From: Microbacterium sp. SORGH_AS_0862
Lineage (GTDB): Bacteria > Actinomycetota > Actinomycetes > Actinomycetales > Microbacteriaceae
Assembly (NCBI RefSeq): GCF_030818795.1
Contig: NZ_JAUTAY010000001.1
Location: forward strand, 1,922,001-1,986,000
DNA: 64,000 bases
Direction: 5' to 3'
Position numbers and translations under genes: made by a program. This document shows, in pieces, positions 8,136-16,882 of the stretch; position 1 is the first letter of the stretch; the number at the start of each line of letters is the position of its first letter. The notes beneath the pieces are model-generated. The model was not told the origin of the DNA. It did no database searches and saw only the letters and a list, made by a program, of their open reading frames with translations.

Positions 8136-9151
8136 TGACCATCCCCGAGCAGCGCGTGGCCTCAGCGGGAGGGCGGGCACAGGCGATCGCCCGCTTCCTG
8201 ATCCCGAAGATCGTGCAGTGCCTCTTCGTGATCTGGGCGACCTACACCGTCGCCTTCCTGCTGATCCACGCGCTGCCCGGGGACCCCGTCCTCGCCGCGC
8301 TCTCCCTGCGCGGCGGCGACGCCACCACGACCGACCCCGCCCAGCTCGCAGCGCTCCGTGAACGCTACGGGCTGGACGGGCCGGTCTGGCAGCAGTACAT
8401 CGTCAACTTCCTCGCCCTCTTCCGCGGCGACCTCGGCATCTCGATCGCCACGGGCCAGCCTGTCGCGGAGATGATCGGCCGGGCCTTCCCGAACACCGCT
8501 GCCGTGGCCGTCTTCGCGCTCGTGGTGGGCTTCGTCGCGGCCCTCGCCTTCACCGTCTGGGCGTATGTCGCCAGACCCGCGTGGATGCGGGCGTTCGTCA
8601 CCCAGATCCCGCCGCTCGGCATCGCCATCCCGGCGTTCCTGTCGGGCCTCGTGCTCATCAGCGTGTTCTCCTTCGGGCTCGGATGGTTCCCGGCATCCGG
8701 AACCAACGGCTTCGTGAGTGTCGTGCTGCCGGGCATCACCCTCGCGCTGCCGACCGGGGCCATCTTCTTCCAGGTCTTCTCCGCCGCCGTCTTCGATGCC
8801 GGCGCCAGCCCCTTCGTCTTCACCGCCAACGCGAAGGGTCTCGCGCAGCGCACCGTGGTGGTGCGGCACGTGCTGCGCAACGCCCTGCTGCCCTCGATCA
8901 CGATCATCGGCCTGCAGATCGGCTACCTCGCCGGCGGGACCGCCGTGGTCGAGACCGTGTTCTCCCGGGACGGGATCGGCCGGCTCACCGTGGACGCCGT
9001 GCTCGCCCGCGACGTGAACGTGGTCCTGGGCGTGGTGGTCGTCGTCGCGACCGTGTACGCCATCGTGACCCTCATCGTCGACGGACTCTACGGCGTGATC
9101 GACCCGCGTACCCGAACGCGACTCGTCGGACGAAAGGCGGGTGCGCGATGA
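8135..9151 (+). CDS. Dpp/Opp-type ABC transporter permease (DppB-like)
   Basis: The 338-aa integral membrane protein has an N-terminal segment ending LLIHALPGDPV, typical of DppB. It has about six membrane helices and a cytoplasmic EAA loop near residues 230-260 (NAKGLAQRTVVVRHVLRNAL). The ATG overlaps the binding-protein stop, and the C-terminal ATGA overlaps the next permease, so the operon is tightly coupled. It forms half of the translocation channel with the DppC-like protein. An upstream extension in this frame lies inside the binding-protein gene and is not used. Confidence 0.9.
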   Translation: MTIPEQRVASAGGRAQAIARFLIPKIVQCLFVIWATYTVAFLLIHALPGDPVLAALSLRGGDATTTDPAQLAALRERYGLDGPVWQQYIVNFLALFRGDLGISIATGQPVAEMIGRAFPNTAAVAVFALVVGFVAALAFTVWAYVARPAWMRAFVTQIPPLGIAIPAFLSGLVLISVFSFGLGWFPASGTNGFVSVVLPGITLALPTGAIFFQVFSAAVFDAGASPFVFTANAKGLAQRTVVVRHVLRNALLPSITIIGLQIGYLAGGTAVVETVFSRDGIGRLTVDAVLARDVNVVLGVVVVVATVYAIVTLIVDGLYGVIDPRTRTRLVGRKAGAR

Positions 9152-9945
9152 GCATCCTTCGCAGACCCGGCCTTCTGCTCTCCCTCCTCCTGCTGCTGCT
9201 GACCCTCGTCGCGGTCGTCGCCCCGCAGCTGCTCGCCCCCTACGATCCGTACGACTCGGTGGGCACGGCCCGGCTCGAGCCGCCGAGCGCGGAGCACCTG
9301 TTCGGCACCGACCACCTCGCGCGCGACGTGTTCTCGCGCGTGATCTACGGCGCCCAGCTCTCCCTGTCCTCGGCCGTGCTCGCCGTCGTCGCCGGTGTGC
9401 TCATCGGTTCCATCGTCGGCCTCGTGTGCGGTTACGTCGGCGGGCCGCTCGACTTCGTGGTCATGCGCTTCGTCGATGTGCTCATCGCGATCCCCGGCAT
9501 CCTGCTCGCGCTCATCGTCGTCGCCTCGCTCGGATTCGGTCCCCTCTCGATCGCCCTCGGTGTCGGACTCGGCACGGCCGGATCGTTCGCCCGCGTCATG
9601 CGCTCACAGGTGCTGCGCGTGCGCAGCGAGGAGTATGTCGAAGCGGCCCGGACGCTCGGCGCCCGCGGCCCCGCGATCCTCGTGCGTCACGTCATGCCGA
9701 ACGCCGCGCGGCCCATCATCGCGATGGCGTCGCTCGAGCTCGCCCTCGCCATCCTGTCGGTGTCGGCGCTGAGCTTCCTCGGCTTCGGCGCCCAGCCGCC
9801 GGCTCCCGAGTGGGGAGCGCTCGTATCGGCAGGGCGCGACTTCGTCGCCATCGCGCCCTGGCTGAGCCTGATGCCCGGCGCCGTCATCCTCGCGGTCGTC
9901 CTCTCCGTCAACCGCGTCGCCCGCTTCATCGGAGGTGACCGATGA
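9148..9945 (+). CDS. Dpp/Opp-type ABC transporter permease (DppC-like)
   Basis: The 265-aa membrane protein starts with a long leucine-rich helix and then LFGTDHLARDVFSRVIYGA, the hallmark N-terminal motif of DppC/OppC. The EAA loop is EAARTLGARGPAILVRHVMP. It is somewhat short but complete. Its start and stop both overlap neighbours by 4 bp. It pairs with the DppB-like protein as the channel of the importer. Confidence 0.9.
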   Translation: MSILRRPGLLLSLLLLLLTLVAVVAPQLLAPYDPYDSVGTARLEPPSAEHLFGTDHLARDVFSRVIYGAQLSLSSAVLAVVAGVLIGSIVGLVCGYVGGPLDFVVMRFVDVLIAIPGILLALIVVASLGFGPLSIALGVGLGTAGSFARVMRSQVLRVRSEEYVEAARTLGARGPAILVRHVMPNAARPIIAMASLELALAILSVSALSFLGFGAQPPAPEWGALVSAGRDFVAIAPWLSLMPGAVILAVVLSVNRVARFIGGDR

Positions 9946-11555
9946 CCGCTCCTCTGCTGCGCGTCACGGATCTGCGCGTCGACTACGGCACCGGACGCCG
10001 TGCCCACCGCGCACTGCGCGGCATCGACCTCGAGGTGAACCCCGGCGAGATCGTCGCGGTCGTCGGCGAGTCGGGATCCGGCAAGAGCACGATCGCCCAC
10101 GCGCTCGTGAAGCTCCTGCCCGCCGAGGCGCACGTGCGCGGCGGGTCGATCGTCTTCGACGGCACCGAGATCACCACCGCTTCGGCGTCGGCGCTGCGCC
10201 GCATCCGGGGCGGGCGGATCGGCTTCGTGCCGCAGGATCCGTCCCACAGCCTGAACCCCCTGATGCGCGTGGGCGAGCAGATCGCCGAGACGCTGCGTCG
10301 TCACCGTGGCCTTTCGCGGGCGGATGCGGCCCGTCGCGCCGTGGAGATCATCACCGAGGTGGGCGTGCCCGAGGCCCCGCTGCGCGCGGGCCAGTATCCG
10401 CACGAGCTGTCGGGGGGTCTCCGCCAGCGCATCCTCATCGGCATCGCGTGGGCGTGCGAGCCCGCCCTCGTGATCGCGGACGAGCCGACCAGTGCGCTGG
10501 ATGCGACCGTGCAGCGCCACGTGCTCGATCGGATGCAGGCCCTCGCCGAGGCGCACGGCACCGCCGTGCTGCTGGTGACGCACGACCTGGCTGTCGCCGC
10601 CGACCGTGCCGATCGCATCGTCGTGGTCGAGAAGGGCGAGATCGTCGAGACCGGTCCGGCCGAGCTCGTACTGGCGGATCCGACGCATCCGTACACGCAG
10701 CGCCTGGTCGCCGCAGCGCCCGGCCTCAATGCGCGACGGCTCACCCCGTCGGCGAGCGTCGTCGACCGCGTCGTCCCCGAGAACGGCGCGCCGCTGCTCG
10801 AGGTCTCGGGTCTCGGCAAGACGTACGGCGGCAGCCGCGGCATCCGCGCCGTCGAGGCCGTGGACTTCTCGGTCGCGCGCGGGACGACCTTCTCGCTCGT
10901 CGGCGAGTCCGGCTCGGGCAAGAGCACGACGGCGCGCATGGTCGCCAGGATCATCCCGAGCGACGAGGGGGAGATCCGTTTCGACGGGGAGGACATCACC
11001 GACCTGCGGGGCTCGGCGCTGCGCGAGATGCGCCGTCGCATCCAGGTGGTCTACCAGAACCCCTTCGGTTCGCTGGATCCGCGGATGAGTGTGGCGAAGC
11101 TGATCGCCGAGCCGTTGCAGGCGTTCGGCGTGCCCCGCGCCGAACGCACCTCGATCGTGCGCGACCTGCTCGGGCAGGTGCGCCTGTCAACCGACCTGCT
11201 CACCCGGCGTCCCGCTCAGCTCTCGGGCGGACAGCGTCAGCGCGTCGCGATCGCCCGCGCGATCGCCCTGCGTCCGGAGCTCATCGTGCTCGACGAGCCG
11301 GTGTCCGCGCTCGACGTCTCGGTGCAGGAGCAGGTGCTGCAACTGCTGGTCGACCTGCAGGCCGAGCACGGGCTGACGTATCTGTTCATCTCGCACGACC
11401 TCGGCGTGATCCGCCAGATCTCCGACCGCGTCGCCGTGATGCGCGGCGGCCGCATCCTGGAGCAGGCGACGGCCGAGCGGATCTTCGACGCCCCGGCGGA
11501 CCCCTACACGCGGGAGCTGATCGGCGCGATCCCCGGCGCGGCCGCCGCCGACTGA
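9942..11555 (+). CDS. Dpp/Opp-type ABC transporter ATP-binding protein with two fused ATPase domains
   Basis: This 537-aa protein fuses DppD- and DppF-like ATPases. Domain 1 has Walker A GESGSGKST (residues 42-50), signature LSGGLRQRI and Walker B LVIADEPT. Domain 2 (from about residue 285) has a second GESGSGKST, signature LSGGQRQRV and Walker B LIVLDEPV. Each domain ends with an oligopeptide-transporter C-terminal extension (DPTHPYTQRLV and DPYTRELI). The fusion is common in actinobacteria and alphaproteobacteria. It closes the operon; only repeats follow. Confidence 0.93.
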   Translation: MTAPLLRVTDLRVDYGTGRRAHRALRGIDLEVNPGEIVAVVGESGSGKSTIAHALVKLLPAEAHVRGGSIVFDGTEITTASASALRRIRGGRIGFVPQDPSHSLNPLMRVGEQIAETLRRHRGLSRADAARRAVEIITEVGVPEAPLRAGQYPHELSGGLRQRILIGIAWACEPALVIADEPTSALDATVQRHVLDRMQALAEAHGTAVLLVTHDLAVAADRADRIVVVEKGEIVETGPAELVLADPTHPYTQRLVAAAPGLNARRLTPSASVVDRVVPENGAPLLEVSGLGKTYGGSRGIRAVEAVDFSVARGTTFSLVGESGSGKSTTARMVARIIPSDEGEIRFDGEDITDLRGSALREMRRRIQVVYQNPFGSLDPRMSVAKLIAEPLQAFGVPRAERTSIVRDLLGQVRLSTDLLTRRPAQLSGGQRQRVAIARAIALRPELIVLDEPVSALDVSVQEQVLQLLVDLQAEHGLTYLFISHDLGVIRQISDRVAVMRGGRILEQATAERIFDAPADPYTRELIGAIPGAAAAD

Positions 11556-11569
11556 CCGCCCGCGCGAGT

Positions 11570-11717
11570 GCACGTGCGGGGCGTGCGCGGGGTGTGCGGC
11601 CTGCGGGGCGTGCGGCCTGCGGGGCGTGCTCGGGTGCGTTTCGGGCGGGGGCAGGCCTGTGGGGTGTGCTCGGGTGCGTGTCGGGCTGGTGCAGGCCTGC
11701 GGGGTGTGCTCGGGGTG
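11570..11717. repeat. GC-rich imperfect direct repeats after the ABC operon
   Basis: Units such as GTGCTCGGGTGCGTGTCGGG and GCAGGCCTGCGGGGTGTGCT recur two or three times with small changes. Several reading frames stay open through the block only because it is stop-poor. Protein composition is repetitive and no ribosome-binding site is associated, so I see no gene. It leads directly into the family B hairpins. Confidence 0.6.
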
Positions 11718-12011
11718 CGTGTCTCAAACGTTCACGTCCGGGCGCCGCGTTTCGTGCATAAGCGAGACACGGATGCGGTGGGTCGGGGCGCGAAGGCGAC
11801 GCGTGTCTCGGTTGTGCACGCCGAAGCGCCGCACAGCGTGCACAACCGAGACACGGACATGGGCGCCAGCTGTCGATGTCTCGAACGTGCACGCCCAGCG
11901 GCCGCCTGGCGTGCATAAGTGAGACACGGATGCGGTGGGTCGGGGCATGTGCGGGTGCGTGTCTCAGCCGTTCACGTGCGGCGACCGCGTTTCGTGCATA
12001 AGCGAGACACG
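11718..12011. repeat. Cluster of four family B 54-bp hairpin repeats
   Basis: Copies are at 11718-11771, 11802-11855, 11875-11928 and 11958-12011, each exactly 54 bp. They begin CGTGTCTC (GATGTCTC in the third) and end GAGACACG. The second is a perfect 20-bp inverted repeat with a 14-base loop. In the others the right arm reads CGTGCATAAGYGAGACACG while the left arm is more variable. All lie between the converging ABC-transporter and creatininase-family genes. Two more copies lie at 14971-15138. No T-run follows, so simple termination is not obvious. Confidence 0.85.
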
Positions 12012-12124
12012 GATACCCGCGCCGGGCACGGATACCCGCGCCGGGCACGGGCACCCGCGCCGGGCACGGACACCCGCGCCGGGCACGGACACCCGCGCCG
12101 GGCACGGGCACCCGCGCCGGGCAC
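12011..12124. repeat. Six tandem copies of a 19-bp unit
   Basis: The unit GGATACCCGCGCCGGGCAC repeats without gaps at 12011, 12030, 12049, 12068, 12087 and 12106. Variation is confined to positions 3-5 of the unit. It starts at the last base of the fourth family B hairpin. Each unit contains the short palindrome CCCGCGCCGGG-like core. It is an array of the minisatellite type and probably unstable in length. Confidence 0.85.
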
Positions 12125-12141
12125 GGATGCGTGCCGGGGGC

Positions 12142-12885
12142 TCAGGCGGCGTCGAGGCCGGCGAGCACCTGGCGCACGATGCGCTCGCTCTCCGCCGCGA
12201 CGTGCGCGAGGATCCGCTCGCCCTTCTCGGCAGTCGCGGGGCGTGGGTCGCCGAAGACTCCGGACTTCGACAGCGGCGCGAGCGGCATCTGGCGGAGACC
12301 GAAGTCCGCGGGCAGCTCGGGGTAGGACGGCTCGTACCGATCCGGGTGCACGAGTGCGGGCGCCACGGCCAGGACCATCGACGTCTCGAGCTCGTCGGCG
12401 TGGCAGAGGCCCGGAGCCGCCCACGGCGACTCCTTCACCGCATCCCCGATCTCCGTCAGCCCGGGGTAGTCGAGCACGACCACCGGCATCCGCTGACCGG
12501 ATGCGGCGGCGCGCTCGGCCGCGCGGTGCAGGGGCAGGCGGTTGCCGTAGTCGCCGTTGACGACCACGAGCAGTGCATAGCCCGCGCCATCGAGGGATGC
12601 GGCGATGTCGGTGCACAGGGCGGTGACGGTGTCGGCGCCGATCGAGACGGTGCCCGGCAGTGCGTCGTTGCTCCACGTGTTGCCGTATGCGACGGACGGC
12701 AGGAGTGCCGCATCCAGGCTCTCGGCGAGACGGCGGGCGACATCATCCGCCTGCAGCGTGTCGGTCGACAGGGGCAGGTGCGGGCCGTGCTGCTCCAGCG
12801 CGCCGAACGGCAGCACGGCGACGCGCGGTCGGGCTGCGACAAAGTCCGCGACCTCGGTCCAGGTGGCGCGCGCCAGCTCGATCAT
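12142..12885 (-). CDS. Creatininase-family amidohydrolase
   Basis: The 247-aa protein carries the family's metal-site pattern: PFGALEQHGPHLPLSTD near residues 31-47, the VVNGDYGN turn near 110 and CHADELETSM near 155, supplying Glu, His and Asp ligands. Members include creatininase, riboflavin/F420-pathway formamide hydrolases (FapyB/ArfB type) and mycofactocin peptidase MftE. The specific activity is not assignable. The ATG at 12885 lies only 4 bp after the lactate dehydrogenase stop, indicating coupling. A GTG 30 bp earlier inside the dehydrogenase gene is a possible alternative start. Confidence 0.8.
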   Translation of the reverse strand: MIELARATWTEVADFVAARPRVAVLPFGALEQHGPHLPLSTDTLQADDVARRLAESLDAALLPSVAYGNTWSNDALPGTVSIGADTVTALCTDIAASLDGAGYALLVVVNGDYGNRLPLHRAAERAAASGQRMPVVVLDYPGLTEIGDAVKESPWAAPGLCHADELETSMVLAVAPALVHPDRYEPSYPELPADFGLRQMPLAPLSKSGVFGDPRPATAEKGERILAHVAAESERIVRQVLAGLDAA

Positions 12886-12889
12886 GCGA

Positions 12890-13840
12890 TCAGCGCAGGG
12901 ATGCGGCGACGTCACGAAGCGCGTCGGCCGAACGTCGGAGCAGCCCCAGCTCGTTCGGGCTGAATGCCGTCTCGGGGATCGGCACCGCGCCCGAAGCGCT
13001 CACGATCGACGGCACGGAGAGGGCGACCCCGTCGATGCCGTGGTAGCCGTGCAGCACGGTCGACACCGGCATCACCGCGTGCTCGTCCTGCAGGATCGCT
13101 TCCACGATGCGGGCGCTCGAGAGCCCGATGGCGTAGTTGGTGGCGCCCTTGCCCTGGATCACCTTGTAGGCGGCGTCGCGCACGTCGACCGCGATCTCGT
13201 CGAGCTCGTCGACCGTCATGCGCTCGTGTGTCGGGGTCTGCCAGTCGAGGATCGGCACAGTGCCGATGGATGCGGTGGACCACAGCGGGAACTCGGTGTC
13301 GCCGTGCTCGCCGATGATGTACGCGTGCACGCTCGAGGGTGAGACGCCGGCGCGCTGTGCGAGCTTCCACCGCAGACGCGACGTGTCGAGCACGGTGCCG
13401 GAGGCGAAGATGCGCTCGACGGGTAGGCCCGTGGCCTCCTGCGCCAGCACGGTGAGCACGTCGCACGGGTTCGTGACGATGACGTAGATCGCGTTGGGGG
13501 CGACCTCGAGCAGCTGCGGCATCATCGACTTGATGATGTTGGCGTTCGTGCCCGCGAGCTCGATCCGCGTCTGACCGGGCCGCTGCTTGGCGCCGGCGGT
13601 GATGACCACGACGTGCGACCCCTCGACGACCGACAGGTCGCTGCCGCCGATGATGTCGCTGGTGCCCGTGAACTGCGTGCCGTGCGCGAGATCGAGCACC
13701 TCGGCCTCGGCCTTCTCCGTCGCGATGTCGTAGAGGGCGACGTGGCGTGCGGAGCCGCGGATGAGGGCCGCATACGCGACGCTGGAGCCGACGCTGCCAG
13801 CGCCGACGACGGTGAGCTTCGAGTTCTCGATCGCAGACAT
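12890..13840 (-). CDS. ldh: L-lactate dehydrogenase
   Basis: The 316-aa NAD-dependent enzyme interconverts pyruvate and L-lactate in the cytoplasm. Visible motifs are the Rossmann GAGSVGSS (residues 13-20), substrate-loop KQRPGQTRIEL with the catalytic-loop Gln/Arg, VTNPCDVLT with the conserved Asn, and IIGEHGDTEFPLWS holding the catalytic His. The Gln in the loop (KQRPGQTR) favours lactate over malate dehydrogenase. It is the first gene of a two-gene unit with the creatininase-family protein. Confidence 0.93.
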   Translation of the reverse strand: MSAIENSKLTVVGAGSVGSSVAYAALIRGSARHVALYDIATEKAEAEVLDLAHGTQFTGTSDIIGGSDLSVVEGSHVVVITAGAKQRPGQTRIELAGTNANIIKSMMPQLLEVAPNAIYVIVTNPCDVLTVLAQEATGLPVERIFASGTVLDTSRLRWKLAQRAGVSPSSVHAYIIGEHGDTEFPLWSTASIGTVPILDWQTPTHERMTVDELDEIAVDVRDAAYKVIQGKGATNYAIGLSSARIVEAILQDEHAVMPVSTVLHGYHGIDGVALSVPSIVSASGAVPIPETAFSPNELGLLRRSADALRDVAASLR

Positions 13841-14039
13841 GACCCCAGTCTGGCAGGCCCGGCGGTCGGCGCGCGCGGGCGTGTTCGCCGGGAGAAAACC
13901 CGGCGCGTCGAGGTGGCGGCCTCATCCGGTTCTGATCCCGTTCCGATGAGTTCACCCGCATCCGCCCTCGGGGTACCGCGGTGGTCATACCCTGATCGGC
14001 GGAGGGCGGATGCGGCATCCGTCCGGACGGGACGGGCCC

Positions 14040-14894
14040 ATGGAATTCGGTATCCACATCGCGGACTTCACCTGGAAGAGCGGCCCCGCCCAGCTGGGCC
14101 CCGCGCTCGCCGCACACGTGCGCAACGCGGAGGCCGCCGGCATCCAGCGCATCACCGTCATGGACCACTTCTGGCAGCTGCCGGGCATCGGTCCGGTCGA
14201 GCACGAGATGCTCGAGGCGTACGCCACCCTCGGCTTCATCGCCGCGCATACCGAGAAGGCGCTGCTGCACACGCTCGTCACGGGCGTGATCTACCGGCAT
14301 CCGTCGCTGCTGGCCAAGCAGATCACCACGCTGAACGTCCTCTCGGGCGGCCGGGTCGGGCTCGGCATCGGGGCCGCGTGGAACGAGGAGGAGTGCAAGG
14401 GACTCGGTTTCCCGTTCCCGCCCGTCGCGCAGCGTTTCCGCGAACTCGAGGAGACGCTCCAGATCTGCTTGCAGATGTGGTCCGATTCCGAGGAGCCGTA
14501 CGAGGGTGCGATCTGGCAGCTCGAGCGCACGCTCAACTCGCCGCAGAACGTGACCAAGCCGTACCTCATGATCGGCGGCGGGGGAGAGAAGAAGACCCTC
14601 AAGCTCGTCGCTCAGTACGCCGACGCGTGCAACCTGTCGGCGATGGCGGAGGTGCCCACGCACAAGCTCGACGTGCTGCGCGCGCACTGCGACGACGTCG
14701 GCCGCGACTACGACGAGATCGAGAAGACCGCGATGATCGCGATCAACCCGACCTCGACGCCGGACGAGGTCGCGACGCGCGTCGATGCGCTCTCGGATGC
14801 GGGTTTCGCCGCGACCTATGTCTTCGCCGCCGGCATCGACGAGCCGGCCCGCGCGGTCGAGCTCATCGCCGGGGTTGCCGCCCTCGCCCGCTGA
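14040..14894 (+). CDS. LLM-class F420-dependent oxidoreductase
   Basis: The 284-aa protein has a luciferase-like TIM barrel: MEFGIHIADF at the start, TVMDHFWQLPGIG near residue 39, then LLAKQITTLNVLSGGRVGLGIGAAWN near 92-117, the diagnostic LLM block. The C-terminal half has PYLMIGGGGEKKTLKLVAQYADACN. In actinobacteria these usually use coenzyme F420, but the substrate is unknown. The ATG at 14040 starts the conserved barrel. A TACCCT element at about 13987-13992 could be the -10 box. It is a single-gene unit followed by family B hairpins. Confidence 0.85.
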   Translation: MEFGIHIADFTWKSGPAQLGPALAAHVRNAEAAGIQRITVMDHFWQLPGIGPVEHEMLEAYATLGFIAAHTEKALLHTLVTGVIYRHPSLLAKQITTLNVLSGGRVGLGIGAAWNEEECKGLGFPFPPVAQRFRELEETLQICLQMWSDSEEPYEGAIWQLERTLNSPQNVTKPYLMIGGGGEKKTLKLVAQYADACNLSAMAEVPTHKLDVLRAHCDDVGRDYDEIEKTAMIAINPTSTPDEVATRVDALSDAGFAATYVFAAGIDEPARAVELIAGVAALAR

Positions 14895-14970
14895 GCCGTC
14901 GGGGCCCGTGCACCGCTCGGGTCGCGTGGCACGAATCGCCAGGGTTGCGTGGCGCGACGGCTCCGGCATC

Positions 14971-15138
14971 CGTGTCTCACTTATGCAGGCGAAGGACGCC
15001 ACGAGCGTGCATAAGTGAGACACGCAGGGATGGGGAGCCGCTCCCGGACCGGTCGGCAGATGATGGTCGATGCCCCGCCGCATCCATGTCTCGGTTGTTC
15101 ACGCTGGCGGCGCCGTTTGCGTGCATGAGTGAGACACG
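14971..15138. repeat. Two family B 54-bp hairpin repeats
   Basis: Copies lie at 14971-15024 and 15085-15138. The first has perfect 17-bp arms, CGTGTCTCACTTATGCA at 14971-14987 and its complement at 15008-15024, with a 20-base loop. The second begins CATGTCTCGGTTGTTCACGC and ends GCATGAGTGAGACACG. They fill most of the space between the LLM oxidoreductase and the tRNA gene. Length and end sequence match the four copies at 11718-12011. Confidence 0.85.
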
Positions 15139-15205
15139 CAGGGGTGTGCGGGTGCCGAACCGGGCGGATTGGCGGCTCGGCCCGGCGTGACGTAAGCTGG
15201 TCGGC

Positions 15206-15296
15206 GGTGACGTGTCCGAGCGGCCGAAGGTGCAACTCTCGAAAAGTTGTGTAGGGTAACCCCCTACCGTGGGTTCAAATCCCACCGTCACCGCCA
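15206..15296 (+). tRNA. tRNA-Ser, anticodon CGA, CCA encoded
   Basis: A complete cloverleaf can be drawn. The acceptor stem pairs GGTGACG (15206-15212) with CGTCACC (15286-15292). The anticodon stem is CAACT/AGTTG around loop CTCGAAA, giving CGA at 15240-15242, which reads UCG. A long variable arm (GTAGGG..CCCTAC) marks class II serine tRNA. The T arm is GTGGG-TTCAAAT-CCCAC. The 3' CCA is encoded at 15294-15296. An intrinsic terminator follows at once. Confidence 0.97.
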
Positions 15297-15298
15297 TG

Positions 15299-15324
15299 AA
15301 AACCCCCGAGGAATCGGGGGTTTT
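15299..15324 (+). terminator. Rho-independent terminator after tRNA-Ser
   Basis: AAAACCCCCGA and TCGGGGGTTTT form an 11-bp stem with loop GGAA, ending in four T residues. It begins 2 bp after the tRNA CCA end. Confidence 0.9.
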
Positions 15325-15421
15325 CGCGTTTCCGGGTGGCCTCCGCACGGTCGGGAGCAGCGTGCCCACAGGGTCGCGCGATGCTCCAGAACGCCCCGGA
15401 TGTGGTGAAGGATCAGGAGCG

Positions 15422-16153
15422 ATGAACGCGATTCTCACCGCACTGGTCTGCGTGGTCCTGCTCAATGTCTACGCGGCGGTGCTGATCGTGCTTCGCGCGA
15501 AGGTGTACCGGGTGCCGCTGTACCGGCCGATGCTCGTCAACATCGGGTTGTCCCTGGCGCCCGTGGCTCTCGCGTTCGTCGGGCTCGTCGGGTTCATCCT
15601 CGTGGCGCCCGCCGCGCTCAGCCTCGGAGCGCTATCGGCGGCGTTGCCGGTCGCGGCCGTCTGGGGCTACCTCGGCATCGCGACCCTGGCGTGGTTGGTG
15701 TTCTTCCCGAACTCGATCTATCTGATCACCGAGCTCAACTTCAGCCACCGCCGTGAGCACACCCCCGTGCCGCTCTGGTACGACATCGTGCACACCCTCA
15801 CGCTCACCGGGTCGGGGCTCGCCAACGCGGTACTGAGCCTCGCCTTGATCCACTTCGGCCTCATCGTCGTCATCGCTGATCCCTCGGCCGGTTCAGGTCC
15901 GCCCGCGTGGAGCTGGACGTTCGCGGCGGTCGCGATCCTGCTCGGCGCCCTCGGCGTCTACCTCGGGCGCTACCTGCGACTGAACAGCTGGGACGTCCGC
16001 CACCCCGCGACCCTCATCCGCAAGCTCCGTGACCATTTCGCCGCCCGCGGCCGGGCCCTGGAAGGGCTGGCGTTCGTCGCGACACACACCGTCCTCGTCG
16101 CGCTTCTCTACGTGCCGATCTTCGGCCTCGCCTACAACGCCCTCCTGAACTAG
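15422..16153 (+). CDS. DUF1361-like integral membrane protein
   Basis: The 243-aa protein is largely hydrophobic with about seven membrane spans. Its central FFPNSIYLITELNFSHRR and following PLWYDIVH match the conserved DUF1361 signature. The function of the family is unknown. The ATG at 15422 is preferred: AGGAG lies just upstream and hydrophobic residues begin at once. A longer frame would run back to the tRNA terminator. It stands alone. Confidence 0.8.
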   Translation: MNAILTALVCVVLLNVYAAVLIVLRAKVYRVPLYRPMLVNIGLSLAPVALAFVGLVGFILVAPAALSLGALSAALPVAAVWGYLGIATLAWLVFFPNSIYLITELNFSHRREHTPVPLWYDIVHTLTLTGSGLANAVLSLALIHFGLIVVIADPSAGSGPPAWSWTFAAVAILLGALGVYLGRYLRLNSWDVRHPATLIRKLRDHFAARGRALEGLAFVATHTVLVALLYVPIFGLAYNALLN

Positions 16154-16193
16154 CCGTGGGTCCGGGCCTCATCGACCCGCCTTGAGGGTGTTG

Positions 16194-16806
16194 TCAGCCG
16201 CCCGGGCCGGACGGCTGGATGGGGGCGCCGTCGCCGTTCCCGGGCAGATCGCCGCGCTCCACGGGGGTCGGTGGCGTTCTCGGGGTGTCGGAGAACATCT
16301 GGTCGAGTTCCGTCGACGAGGGCACGTGAACCGCCTTCGCGGCCGCGTCGATCTCGTCCGCTGTGGCCCCGCCCGAACCGATGATGCGCACTGCCGCGCC
16401 GTCGCGCACGACGATGTCCTCGTGGGCGCCGTTGCGCTCTCGGTGCCAGATCCCGTCCTGCTCGGTGCAGGTCACGGGAGTCTCGGGATCGTCCCACATC
16501 GGCAGCGCCGCGCAGGCCTCGGCGGTCATATCGCCCCTGCGTGCGCAAAGAAATCATCGCGCCCGACCCGTCGCGGATCCAGGTCGCCGACATGCCGTCG
16601 TCGTTCGACACGCCGACCGACTGCGGAGCCAGGGTGTAGCCCGGCACCGCGGTCGTGAAGACGAGATCGGCCGAGATGCCGACCGCCCCGACCCGCTCGG
16701 AGATCGCATCGACGCTCGCCGGATTGCCGGCCGAAGTGGCGCACCCGGCCGCGACCACCGTCACGAGGGCGACCCATACGCCGAGGAGGGGGCGGGAGGC
16801 GCGCAT
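16194..16806 (-). pseudogene. Hypothetical lipoprotein gene interrupted by a one-base frameshift
   Basis: The 5' part encodes MRASRPLLGVWVALVTVVA and a lipobox AAGC, then about 70 residues to RTQG. The frame then breaks at a CCCC run (16534-16537 on the plus strand). The adjacent frame continues with DMTAEACAALPMWDDPETP to a clean stop at 16194. Removing one base restores a single 203-aa lipoprotein of unknown function with a C-terminal proline-rich tail. The length is 3n+1. A recent pseudogene and a sequence error are both possible. Confidence 0.7.
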
Positions 16807-16882
16807 GACGGCATCATGACGCAGATCGCGCGGAGCGGCAAAGCCCGTGACGCGCAGGACGTCTGTCCCAGAACCGGATTTG

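Noticed and set aside
5112..8180. Open frame of about 1000 codons on the minus strand opposite the amidohydrolase and binding-protein genes
   Set aside because: It is the mirror of high-GC coding DNA, rich in Arg, Gly and Val with no domain, and lacks a ribosome-binding site. The plus-strand genes have clear motifs.
11718..12124. Possible CRISPR array (hairpin repeats followed by tandem repeats)
   Set aside because: Repeats are long dyads of unequal spacing, the tandem array has no spacers, and no cas gene is present.
11919..12963. Long stop-free plus-strand frames across the 19-bp tandem repeats and creatininase gene
   Set aside because: They consist of repeat-encoded peptides and the antisense of a clear gene, without start signals.
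15206..15296. tRNA-Ser as an integration site of a mobile element
   Set aside because: No integrase, no duplicated tRNA 3' end and no composition change is seen next to it.
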